This document shows, piece after piece, positions 16,492 to 24,775 of a DNA stretch of 64,000 bases (its first letter is position 1; the number at the start of each line of letters is the position of its first letter). The stretch spans positions 62,001-126,000 of the forward strand of contig JAXGXT010000001.1 of the NCBI GenBank assembly GCA_040772665.1, written 5' to 3'. The translations under genes were made by a program, and so were the position numbers. The DNA is from JAXGXT01 sp040772665. Lineage in GTDB: Bacteria > Bacillota > Clostridia > Lachnospirales > Anaerotignaceae. The notes beneath the pieces were generated by a model that made no database searches, was not told the DNA's origin, and was given only the letters and a program-made list of their open reading frames with translations.

Positions 16492-17859
16492 ATGATAATA
16501 ACAGAAAAAAGTAAATTCATTAAAGACAGAACATTTTATAAAACCCTGCTTTTGATTTCGGTGCCTATAATAATACAAAACATAATTGTTTTTATGACAC
16601 AAATGCTTGACACCATTATGCTTGGGGCACTTGGAGAAGTTTCCATGACAGCGGCGGCCTTGGGAAGCCAGCCTTTTTTTATATTTAATATGCTTACATT
16701 TGGTGTTGGAAGCGGTGCGGCAGTTTTAACCTCACAATATTGGGGAAAGAAAGAAATCGAACCCATAAAGAAAATTATCTCAATGATAATGATGTTTGCA
16801 ATTGTTATGGGTATTTTAATGTGCATACTTGTTTTTAACTATCCCAAACAAATTATGTCACTTTTTACAAATGATTTAGAAGTAATTGAAAAAGGAGCAA
16901 AATATTTAAAAATCATTTGTTTTATATATCCAATGATGGGTTTTGTAAATGTTTATTATATTTCCATGAGAAGTGTTGAAACCGTTATGATTGCCATGGT
17001 TTCAAACCTTGCCGCAATGGTTACAAACGGTGTTTTAAACTATGTTTTTATTTTCGGAAAATTCGGTGCCCCTGAAATGGGTGTTGAGGGAGCTGCTTTA
17101 GCAACTGTAATAGCAAGGGCTGTTGACCTTTCCATTGCCGTTTTTCATATGTTTTTTATTGACAAACGTCTCGCCTTTAAACCCTCGGATTTCATAAAAA
17201 AAGATAAAAGATTATTTTTTGACCTTGTTAAGGTAAGTTCTCCTGTTATAGCCAATGAGCTTATGTGGGCCTCGGGAATATCAGTACAGGCGGCTATTCT
17301 TGGCAGGATTTCCACAACAGCAGTTGCGGCAAATTCAATAATAAGCGTTATACAGCAGATGGCAACAGTTGTTGTTTTTGGTGTTGCAGGCTCTTCTGCT
17401 GTTTTAATAGGAAAGGCCATAGGCGAAGGAAATTATCAAGATGCAAGAAACAAAGGATACACCTTTAATATTATTTCAATTTTTACAGGCATTGTTGTTT
17501 CCTGTATGATACTTATATCTAAAAACTTTGCCATTGAGTTTTATAATGTTTCAGCTAATGTTAAGGAGCTGGCACATTCAATGGTCTATGTTACCGCTGT
17601 TACGGGATTTTTTCTATCCATTGCGGCAACAGGTGTTGTGGGCGTTTTAAGAGGCGGCGGCGACACAAAATATTCACTTTATATAGAAGCTATATCTCTT
17701 TGGGGCATAGCTGTTCCTTTTGCATATATTGCCGCTTTTGTGCTTAAATGGCCGCCTATTCTTGTTTTTGTTGCCATGAAAATAGATGAGCCTGTTAAAA
17801 CCGTTCTTTATTTAATAAGAATGAGAGGCGGAAGATGGATAAATAATGTTACAAGATAA
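16492..17859 (+). CDS. MATE-family multidrug/metabolite efflux transporter
   Basis: Cation-coupled antiporter of the MATE family, probably 12 membrane segments: two bundles of six, the first beginning TLLLISVPIIIQNIIVFMTQMLDTIMLG (given here only as a landmark around residues 20-45) and the second near VKVSSPVIANELMWA. From ATG 16492 it has 455 residues, the family length. The frame stays open upstream to a TTG at 16426, but that region contains a -10-like TATTATATTTTG, so I prefer the internal ATG. AAGAAAGGA lies 22 nt upstream of it, unusually far; an ATG at 16444 is the alternative. Substrate unknown. Confidence 0.88.
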   Translation: MIITEKSKFIKDRTFYKTLLLISVPIIIQNIIVFMTQMLDTIMLGALGEVSMTAAALGSQPFFIFNMLTFGVGSGAAVLTSQYWGKKEIEPIKKIISMIMMFAIVMGILMCILVFNYPKQIMSLFTNDLEVIEKGAKYLKIICFIYPMMGFVNVYYISMRSVETVMIAMVSNLAAMVTNGVLNYVFIFGKFGAPEMGVEGAALATVIARAVDLSIAVFHMFFIDKRLAFKPSDFIKKDKRLFFDLVKVSSPVIANELMWASGISVQAAILGRISTTAVAANSIISVIQQMATVVVFGVAGSSAVLIGKAIGEGNYQDARNKGYTFNIISIFTGIVVSCMILISKNFAIEFYNVSANVKELAHSMVYVTAVTGFFLSIAATGVVGVLRGGGDTKYSLYIEAISLWGIAVPFAYIAAFVLKWPPILVFVAMKIDEPVKTVLYLIRMRGGRWINNVTR

Positions 17860-18110
17860 GCTTTCCACGATATTTTGTATTTATATATTTATAAATAGTA
17901 CAAAAATCATAAAACTTATGCCTAAAAATTCCGCCGCATAACCTATGTCTTAAAATTTAATTGCTTCCCTTAAAGAAAAATTCTTTGAAAAATATAAGAA
18001 ACCTCCTTTTCCTCTAAAGACAATGATATGCTTGGAAACCAAAAACATTAGGCTTGTTTTTAAATTTATTAATACAAGCTATAAATTTGATTAGTGTTGG
18101 CATGAAGTAA

Positions 18111-18258
18111 AAACCTTAGACTTCATGTCAGCGTCTATCTTTAATGTTCCTTCTTATGCCCCCCTAAAACCGCATACTTATGCGGTTTTAATAAAAGTTT
18201 TTGCCTCCCTTTTTTCAAAAAGGGAGTGGGTTTGGGCAAAGCCCAGAGTCTTTTCGTT
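18111..18258 (+). repeat. Dispersed repeat A, single copy
   Basis: Carries TGTCAGCGTCTATCTTT, the hairpin AAAACCGCATACTTATGCGGTTTT (18166-18189), AAAAGTTTTTGCC and a second hairpin CCCTTTTTTCAAAAAGGG followed by AGTGGGTTTGGGCAAAGCCC. It is in the convergent gap (17860-18335) between the MATE gene and the V-ATPase operon, where I see no gene. Confidence 0.75.
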
Positions 18259-18276
18259 TGGGCAAACCCCCGTTAT

Positions 18277-18313
18277 AAAAAGAAGGTATCCCCATAATTT
18301 AAGGAATACCTTC
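18277..18313 (-). terminator. Intrinsic terminator of the V-ATPase operon
   Basis: On the minus strand GAAGGTATTCC, an 11-nt loop, GGATACCTTC and TTTTT; just downstream of the subunit D stop. Confidence 0.8.
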
Positions 18314-18335
18314 GGATTTAATTTGTTTTTATGCC

Positions 18336-19004
18336 TTACACAGCCTTGCTCTGCTTTCTTTTTTCCTCTATTGCCTTTTTCAAAACCATGTCCTTTACCT
18401 TCATAAGCCTTGTCACGTTTGCTCTTTCGTTTTCTTCAAGCTTTTGAGAAATAAATTTAATGGTTTCCATATAATTAGGAATCATTACATTTTCAAGGGC
18501 ATTAACACGTCGCCTTGTTTTTTCAATTTCCTGTGCAAGAAGCTGTGCTGTTTTCTCGCTTTCCGCAAGCTTAAGCAGCGGCTTCATGGCAGCGGAAAAA
18601 GACTCCATGGCACTATCCAGCTCCCCTGATGTAAACACAAGACCGTAAGGATATATGTCGCTTTGATCTCCCATTGTTGTAAATGTAAATCTTGGAACAT
18701 TAACACTCATAATGTTTTTTGAAGAAACTTCAACAGCAACCTTCTGCTTTGGCATCATAAGAGAACCGCCCAAGTTTTCCTCGCTCATAACCGCCCTTGC
18801 AATTATAAAATTCTCGTATGCGTTTTCAAGAGATGCCTCTGCCTCCATACGCAAGCGTTTATTTTCTTTTACAATTTCAAGAAACTGCTTCATAAGCTCA
18901 TCAAGCTTGTCTTTAAGAAGTTTATGCCCTCTTACAGCAGTTTTAAGCAGCTTTTTAAGACGAGTCATTTCCATACGTGTAGGATTAACATTTAACCTTG
19001 CCAC
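18336..19004 (-). CDS. ntpD: V-type ATP synthase subunit D (central stalk)
   Basis: Coiled-coil rotor shaft that turns inside the A3B3 head and links it to the proteolipid ring. 222 residues. The conserved N-terminus MARLNVNPTRMEMTRLKKLL, the long helical hairpin and ALENVMIPNYMETIKFI near the C-terminal helix are diagnostic. It is the last gene of the nine-gene operon, 5 nt after subunit B. Confidence 0.96.
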   Translation of the reverse strand: MARLNVNPTRMEMTRLKKLLKTAVRGHKLLKDKLDELMKQFLEIVKENKRLRMEAEASLENAYENFIIARAVMSEENLGGSLMMPKQKVAVEVSSKNIMSVNVPRFTFTTMGDQSDIYPYGLVFTSGELDSAMESFSAAMKPLLKLAESEKTAQLLAQEIEKTRRRVNALENVMIPNYMETIKFISQKLEENERANVTRLMKVKDMVLKKAIEEKRKQSKAV

Positions 19005-19009
19005 TTATA

Positions 19010-20383
19010 TCACTCCTCAGTTAAATATTTTTCCAAATATTCATCTCTAATACGTTTAAGTTCGCTCTTTGGAAGCATTCTGAGAAGTTTCCAGCCTGTT
19101 TCCAGTGTCTGCTCTATTGTTCTGTCTGTTCTAAAGCCCTGAGAAACATACTCGTTTTCAAACTCTGTTGCAAAGTTTGCATAAATAAGGTCAACATCAC
19201 TAAGGGCACTTTCACCTAAAATAGCCATAAGCTCTTTAGCATCCTTACCCCTTGAATATGCGGCAAAAAGCTGATTCATGGTGTCTGAATGGTCTTCACG
19301 TGTTTTGCCGTTGCCTATGCCTTTATCTTTAAGACGGCTAAGGGATGGAAGAACGTCAATAGGCGGCTGTAAGCCTTTTTTATAAAGCTCACGGCTTAAT
19401 ATAATCTGTCCTTCTGTTATATAGCCTGTAAGGTCAGGGATTGGATGAGTTTTATCATCTTCAGGCATTGTAAGAATAGGAATCATGGTTATTGAACCGT
19501 CAATTCCCCTTTTCTTTCCTGCTCTTTCATACATTGTTGCAAGGTCAGTATATAAATATCCGGGATAACCACGTCGTCCGGGAACTTCCTTTTTCGCCGC
19601 AGAAACCTCACGAAGTGCCTCTGCATAGTTTGTTATATCTGTAAGAATAACAAGAACATGCATATTCTGCTCAAAAGCAAGATATTCAGCCGCAGTAAGC
19701 GCCATACGAGGTGTGGAAATACGCTCAACCGCAGGGTCGTTTGCAAGGTTTACAAACACAACGGAACGGTCAATTGCCCCTGTTGCTTTGAAATCGCTTA
19801 TAAAAAACTCGGCATCTTCAAATGTTATTCCCATTGCCGCAAAAACAACGGCAAACTTGCTGTCTGTTCCCCTAACCTTTGCCTGTCTTGCAATCTGAAC
19901 AGCAAGGTTTGCATGAGGAAGACCGGACGCAGAGAAAATAGGAAGTTTTTGTCCTCTAACAAGTGTGTTAAGCCCGTCAATTGCCGAAACTCCCGTCTGA
20001 ATAAATTCGGCAGGGTAGTCACGTGCCGCAGGGTTTATGGGTGCTCCGTTGATATCAAGTCTTTTTTCAGGAATTATTTCAGGGCCGTCATCAATAGGCT
20101 TGCCAAGGCCGCTGAAAACTCTGCCTAAAATATCAGGGGAAACGCCAAAGTCAAGGCTTTTTCCAAGAAATCTAACCTTACTGTCTGAAAGGTTAATGCC
20201 TGTTGAGCTTTCAAAAAGCTGAACAAGGGCTGTGTCACCATTTACCTCAAGCACCTTACAGCGGCGTATATCTCCGTTAACAAGCTCAATCTCTCCAAGC
20301 TCGTCATATTTAACATCTTCAACACCTGTAACTAACATAAGAGGGCCTGCTACTTCCTGAATAGATCTGTATTCCTTTATCAT
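19010..20383 (-). CDS. ntpB: V-type ATP synthase subunit B
   Basis: Non-catalytic nucleotide-binding subunit of the head hexamer; 457 residues. It lacks a canonical P-loop at the expected place (FSASGLPHANLAVQIARQA) as B subunits do, but has the SRLKDKGIG and ELMAILGESALSDVD regions. The N-terminal beta-barrel begins YRSIQEVAGPLMLV. The start overlaps the subunit A stop by 4 nt. This is the archaeal/bacterial V/A-type family, not F-type beta. Confidence 0.97.
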   Translation of the reverse strand: MIKEYRSIQEVAGPLMLVTGVEDVKYDELGEIELVNGDIRRCKVLEVNGDTALVQLFESSTGINLSDSKVRFLGKSLDFGVSPDILGRVFSGLGKPIDDGPEIIPEKRLDINGAPINPAARDYPAEFIQTGVSAIDGLNTLVRGQKLPIFSASGLPHANLAVQIARQAKVRGTDSKFAVVFAAMGITFEDAEFFISDFKATGAIDRSVVFVNLANDPAVERISTPRMALTAAEYLAFEQNMHVLVILTDITNYAEALREVSAAKKEVPGRRGYPGYLYTDLATMYERAGKKRGIDGSITMIPILTMPEDDKTHPIPDLTGYITEGQIILSRELYKKGLQPPIDVLPSLSRLKDKGIGNGKTREDHSDTMNQLFAAYSRGKDAKELMAILGESALSDVDLIYANFATEFENEYVSQGFRTDRTIEQTLETGWKLLRMLPKSELKRIRDEYLEKYLTEE

Positions 20384-22155
20384 ACTTCTTCAGCCCCCTT
20401 TCTTATAAGTTCTTCTAATTCTTCTTTAATGCTTGCCTCAATGCTGTCAAAAGCAGTGTCTACCTCCGCCTCGTGGAAGTATTTAGCACGGCCGATTCTT
20501 TCAATAACAGGAAGTTTTGTTATTTTTATTATTGAAACTCCCTCTTTTATGGCTTTCCCCGCTTCTTCGTAAAAGCAGAGAATAAGTTTTAACATTCTAT
20601 ATTGTTTATGAAGGGATGTGTATGTGTCCACTTCATGGAAAGAGTTTTGGTGAAGGAAGTCCTCACGTATTGAACGTGAAACCTCAAGAATAAGTCTGTC
20701 ACTATGTGAAAGAGAATCAACACCTACAAGCTGAACAATTTCTTGAAGACCTGCCTCTGTTTGAAGAAGACGCATTGCCATTGCTCTTTGTTCAGAAAAA
20801 TCATCATGGACATTTTTATCCGCCCATGCATCAACCTTATCCTGATAAAGAGAATAGCTTGTAAGCCAGTTAATTGCAGGGAAATGACGTTTGTAAGCAA
20901 GGGCTGAGTCAAGGCCCCAAAACACTTTAACAATACGAAGTGTTGCCTGACTTACAGGCTCTGAAGTGTCGCCTCCGGGAGGAGATACGGCACCTATAGC
21001 CGTCAGTGTTCCCATTCTTCCGTCACTGCCTAAACAGTAAACCCTTCCTGCACGCTCATAAAACTGCGCAAGACGGCTTCCAAGATAAGCAGGATAACCT
21101 TCTTCACCGGGCATTTCTTCAAGACGTCCGCTCATCTCACGAAGCGCCTCTGCCCAGCGGCTTGTGGAGTCTGCCATAAGAGCAACTGAATAACCCATAT
21201 CACGGAAATATTCAGCTATGGTAATACCTGTGTAAATTGATGCCTCACGTGCCGCAACAGGCATGTCTGATGTGTTTGCAATAAGCACTGTTCTTTGCAT
21301 AAGGCTTTCCCCTGTTCTCGGGTCTTTAAGCTCGGGAAACTCAAGAAGAACGTCTGTCATTTCGTTTCCACGCTCTCCGCAGCCAATATAAACAACTATA
21401 TCAGCATCAGCCCATTTTGCAAGCTGGTGCTGTGTTACTGTTTTTCCGCTTCCAAAGGGGCCGGGTATTGCCGCAACTCCGCCTTTTGTTATGGGGAAGA
21501 ACGTATCCACAACCCTTTGTCCTGTAACAAGAAGAGTGTCAGGGCTTTCCTTTTTAGCATATGGTCTTTCCTTACGAACAGGCCATTTTTGCATCATGGG
21601 AACTGTTACATCAACACCCTTTTCGTTGGTGATAACACAGACTTCCTCTTCAACTGTGAAATCTCCTTCTCTTATAACTTTAACGGTTCCGTTAAGCTTT
21701 GGAGGAATCATAATGCGGCACTCAACAACAGCCGTTTCCTGAACAATGCCGATTATGTCACCGCCCTTAACAGTGTCGCCCTCTTTAACAACAGGTTTAA
21801 AATACCATTTTTTTTCTTTATCAAGGGAAGAAACCTCAACACCTTTTTTAATGTTGGCACCGCTTGCTTCATAAAGCTTTTCAAGGGGCCTTTGAATACC
21901 GTCATAAATAGTTGATATAAGGCCTGGACCAAGTTCAACAGACATTGGTCTGCCTGTTGAAACAACCGTTTCACCCGGGCCTAAACCGCTTGTTTCCTCG
22001 TAAACCTGAATTGAAGCTCTGTCACCATGCATCTCAATAATTTCACCGATAAGGTGTGAATCGGAAACCCTAACAACGTCGAACATATTGGCATCTCTCA
22101 TGCCTTCTGCAACAACAAGAGGGCCTGACACCTTAACAATTGTGCCTGTACTCAT
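20380..22155 (-). CDS. ntpA: V-type ATP synthase catalytic subunit A
   Basis: Catalytic ATPase subunit, 591 residues. Domains: beta-barrel (1-70, GTIVKVSGPLVVAEGM), the non-homologous bulge domain with the lipoyl-like VKEGDTVKGGDIIG segment (about 110-190), then the P-loop GPFGSGKT (about residue 230), GERGNEM, and the SLSHSDRLILEVSRSIREDF C-domain. Complete and without inserted inteins. There are 172 nt without a gene between subunit F and this start, the only sizeable gap in the operon; no hairpin or promoter is obvious there. Confidence 0.97.
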   Translation of the reverse strand: MSTGTIVKVSGPLVVAEGMRDANMFDVVRVSDSHLIGEIIEMHGDRASIQVYEETSGLGPGETVVSTGRPMSVELGPGLISTIYDGIQRPLEKLYEASGANIKKGVEVSSLDKEKKWYFKPVVKEGDTVKGGDIIGIVQETAVVECRIMIPPKLNGTVKVIREGDFTVEEEVCVITNEKGVDVTVPMMQKWPVRKERPYAKKESPDTLLVTGQRVVDTFFPITKGGVAAIPGPFGSGKTVTQHQLAKWADADIVVYIGCGERGNEMTDVLLEFPELKDPRTGESLMQRTVLIANTSDMPVAAREASIYTGITIAEYFRDMGYSVALMADSTSRWAEALREMSGRLEEMPGEEGYPAYLGSRLAQFYERAGRVYCLGSDGRMGTLTAIGAVSPPGGDTSEPVSQATLRIVKVFWGLDSALAYKRHFPAINWLTSYSLYQDKVDAWADKNVHDDFSEQRAMAMRLLQTEAGLQEIVQLVGVDSLSHSDRLILEVSRSIREDFLHQNSFHEVDTYTSLHKQYRMLKLILCFYEEAGKAIKEGVSIIKITKLPVIERIGRAKYFHEAEVDTAFDSIEASIKEELEELIRKGAEEV

Positions 22156-22327
22156 TTGTTCTCACCACTCAATTCTATAGATTTATATTAGGGCCTATTT
22201 TCTAATTAAAATAAACCCCTTTGCGGTTATTTTTCCGCCATACTTCATTAAAATTTAAAGTTTTTCAAACTGTAATAACTTCTTTCCATAAAACTTTTAA
22301 CAAAATAATCTTTAAATCTCTAAATCC

Positions 22328-22654
22328 TTAATCATCACCAAACAAAATATCAGCACCAATGGCCCTTTTTGCAGACTCTCTCACTTCATTAAGCCCAAGG
22401 CCAAGACTTCCCGTTATCCCAGGAATAACAATTATGGCAGGAAGTTCGTTATCTTTATATTTTGCAATTGTTTCTCCTGATTGAAGGGCAGCCTGTTCTG
22501 TAATATAAATAATTGCATACTCTTCTTCCACAAGGCTTACAATGGTTTTTTTAACCTCATCAGCCCCGTAAACAGGAAAAATGTCCATGCCAAGGGCAAG
22601 AAACCCCATAACACTGTCTTTATCTCCTATTACGCCTACTTTATACATAAGCAT
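22328..22654 (-). CDS. ntpF: V-type ATP synthase subunit F
   Basis: Small Rossmann-like subunit (108 residues) that binds subunit D and modulates ATPase activity. VGVIGDKDSVMGFLALG at the start and IIYITEQAA plus IPGITGSLG are the family marks. It overlaps subunit C by 14 nt upstream. The long untranslated stretch between it and subunit A may affect relative expression. Confidence 0.93.
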   Translation of the reverse strand: MLMYKVGVIGDKDSVMGFLALGMDIFPVYGADEVKKTIVSLVEEEYAIIYITEQAALQSGETIAKYKDNELPAIIVIPGITGSLGLGLNEVRESAKRAIGADILFGDD

Positions 22655-23636
22655 CCCTCAATCTTTCTTTTATTACCTCAGGTGCTATTTTATTAATTTT
22701 ACTGTTAAGTATTATTCTGATTGTTTTAATCTCTGTTTCCCTTGCGTATATATAAGCAACCATAGGCTCAAGGGTTAATGATTTATATTTGGCATCTCTC
22801 ATATAGCCCATAATATAATCATCACACATTTTTTCAAAATAAGTTATTCCATGAAGCATGGCATCACCAAGATTTGAATATTGTGTTTCCTTAAAAGCGG
22901 CCGAAGGGTTTTCTGCCGTAAAACCTTGTTTAAACACATCCATACTAAGAGTTCCGCCCTCTACAAAAACATGTGTCAATGTATCAAAGGGCTTTTTCAT
23001 GTTTTTAATTCTGAGAAAACTCTTCATATTTGTTAAATCACAAAGAATTTCCATATATCCTTTAACAAAAGTGTTTCCGCTTTTGTCTGCCATAGTTTTC
23101 ATATCTGAAAACGCTGCTTTATCAAGAACAATGTCTATCATCTGTCCGTTTAATGTTTTGCCATATGCCTCATTGGCTTTTTCCACAGCCTCCTGCATGT
23201 TAACAGGAATTAGTTCCATGGATTTTGTTTCAAAAGCCGTTTTCATATCCACAAGGCTGACTGTTCCGCCGCCCACAAGATATTTATCAGGTTCTGATTT
23301 TGTTATTTCGCTTTTCATCAAAACTTTAAGATTATGATAATCATTCTTCAACAAAAACACATCTATAAAACGTTCTCCGTTCATAAGTTCCGCAACGTCA
23401 GCATAGGCTTTGGCCAAATGTTTTGAAAGTGCCTCTTCATAAACCTTAGGCGAAATCACGGCTTCCTCGCCGAAACCTGCCTCGGATAAAATTTTAAGGG
23501 CATCTTCAATGCTTCTTGCCTCAGTCATTTGAGTATATTGCTTTTCTGTAAGAAGTGTTCTTTCAAGCATTCTTATTCGAGCCACGGCATAAGGATAAAG
23601 ACGGTTTTTTCCCATTTTTACTCCCCCTTGGTTCAA
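22641..23636 (-). CDS. ntpC: V-type ATP synthase subunit C
   Basis: Funnel-shaped helical subunit that connects the central stalk to the proteolipid ring (family of archaeal AtpC / yeast subunit d). 331 residues, with internal three-fold helical repeats; PYAVARIRMLERTLLT at the N-terminus and a C-terminal YARETEIKTIRIILNSK are typical. The operon start is ATG; an in-frame internal MGKNRLYPYAVARIR at residue 8 could be the real start (23615), as GGGGG lies just before it. Confidence 0.93.
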   Translation of the reverse strand: MNQGGVKMGKNRLYPYAVARIRMLERTLLTEKQYTQMTEARSIEDALKILSEAGFGEEAVISPKVYEEALSKHLAKAYADVAELMNGERFIDVFLLKNDYHNLKVLMKSEITKSEPDKYLVGGGTVSLVDMKTAFETKSMELIPVNMQEAVEKANEAYGKTLNGQMIDIVLDKAAFSDMKTMADKSGNTFVKGYMEILCDLTNMKSFLRIKNMKKPFDTLTHVFVEGGTLSMDVFKQGFTAENPSAAFKETQYSNLGDAMLHGITYFEKMCDDYIMGYMRDAKYKSLTLEPMVAYIYARETEIKTIRIILNSKINKIAPEVIKERLRDAYV

Positions 23637-23706
23637 GTTATTAACACAATAATTAAGGAAAAATTTTTATTTTAAAATTCATTCCCTACTAAATTTTGAA
23701 TTAATT

Positions 23707-24270
23707 TCAGTTAAAAAGAGCCTGTGCCGCAAGACGTTCAATTTCTTCTTTTTCTACAGAAATTATGGAATCAAAGGAATAGTTATATTCAATATCACCT
23801 TTTTTAACTATAAAACCGCCTTCTATTTCCCTTTCTTCAGCACTTATTTTATATCCTCTTTTACTGATTTCTTCTGAAAGAACATTTCTGTCTTTTGAGG
23901 AAAGAATAACTTCACTGTCTTTTCCCACAGCCGCTTTTTCAAGCATGGCAATAACTATTACTTTATATTCCGTTTCAGTAAGAGAATAAAGCTTTTCCCT
24001 TGCTTCAATTATAACCTCTGAAATCAAATTTTGCTTTTCCTGAAGAAGCATCTTTTTGGCAAGCATCTCGTTGGAAGATATCTCCTTAGACAAGGTTTTT
24101 GCCGCTTCCTCCTTAGCAATTTCCATAATGGCAGCTGTTTCCTTGTCAGACTTTATTTTTGCCGCCTCAATTACCTCTTGCGCCTCCGCCTTAGCCTTAT
24201 TAATAATTTCTGTGGCTTCAATGTTGGCATCAGATAATATCTTGTCAATTATGTTCTGACCGTTACCCAT
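23707..24270 (-). CDS. ntpE: V-type ATP synthase subunit E (peripheral stalk)
   Basis: Peripheral stalk subunit that pairs with subunit G/H to hold the head against rotation. 187 residues: a long Ala/Glu/Lys coiled coil (IDKILSDANIEATEIINKAK onward to about residue 90) followed by a small globular C-domain (KYKISAEEREIEGGFIVK, YNYSFDSI). AAGGAGGAC is the ribosome site. Confidence 0.93.
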   Translation of the reverse strand: MGNGQNIIDKILSDANIEATEIINKAKAEAQEVIEAAKIKSDKETAAIMEIAKEEAAKTLSKEISSNEMLAKKMLLQEKQNLISEVIIEAREKLYSLTETEYKVIVIAMLEKAAVGKDSEVILSSKDRNVLSEEISKRGYKISAEEREIEGGFIVKKGDIEYNYSFDSIISVEKEEIERLAAQALFN

Positions 24271-24303
24271 AGGAGCTGTCCTCCTTCTTTTAAATTTTAT
24301 AAA

Positions 24304-24774
24304 CTAAAACTGAATGCTGTTAATCATAAGGAATGAAACAAGAAGAGCAAGAACTGCATATGTTTCAACCATTGCAGGGAAAATCATGCCTTTAGCAAGT
24401 TCTGAAGGTTTTTTGCCAACAAGCATAATACTTGCAGCTGATGCCTTGCCCTGTGCTATTGCTGAATAAATACCTACAAGTCCAACAGGAAGGGAAGCTG
24501 CGAAAATATAAAGACCCTGTGCAAGAGTTATATCAAGCATTCCGTTTCCGCCAAGAAGGCCAACTTTAAGAAGAACAATAAATGCAATAAGAAGCCCATA
24601 AATACCTTGTGTTCCGGGAAGCGCCTGAAGAACAAGAACCTGACCAAATTTGTTTGGATCTTCGCTTACAACTCCTGCCGCCGCTTCACCTGCTATACCA
24701 ATACCAATAGCACTGCCGATACCCGCTAAAGCAGCAACTGCTGCCCCTATTAATGCAAAAACTTGACCGTCCAT
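24304..24774 (-). CDS. ntpK: V-type ATP synthase subunit K, sodium-type proteolipid
   Basis: Membrane ring subunit with two fused hairpins (four membrane segments) in 156 residues, the same length as Enterococcus hirae NtpK. The residues known to bind Na+ in E. hirae (Leu61, Thr64, Gln65, Gln110, Glu139) line up here as Leu52, Thr55 and Gln56 in LPGTQG, Gln108 in AIAQGK and Glu137 in MVETYA. Only the second hairpin has the ion-carrying Glu; the first hairpin has Gly/Ala-rich GIGSAIGIGIAGEAAAG. A sodium-translocating enzyme is therefore likely. Confidence 0.96.
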   Translation of the reverse strand: MDGQVFALIGAAVAALAGIGSAIGIGIAGEAAAGVVSEDPNKFGQVLVLQALPGTQGIYGLLIAFIVLLKVGLLGGNGMLDITLAQGLYIFAASLPVGLVGIYSAIAQGKASAASIMLVGKKPSELAKGMIFPAMVETYAVLALLVSFLMINSIQF

Positions 24775-24775
24775 A

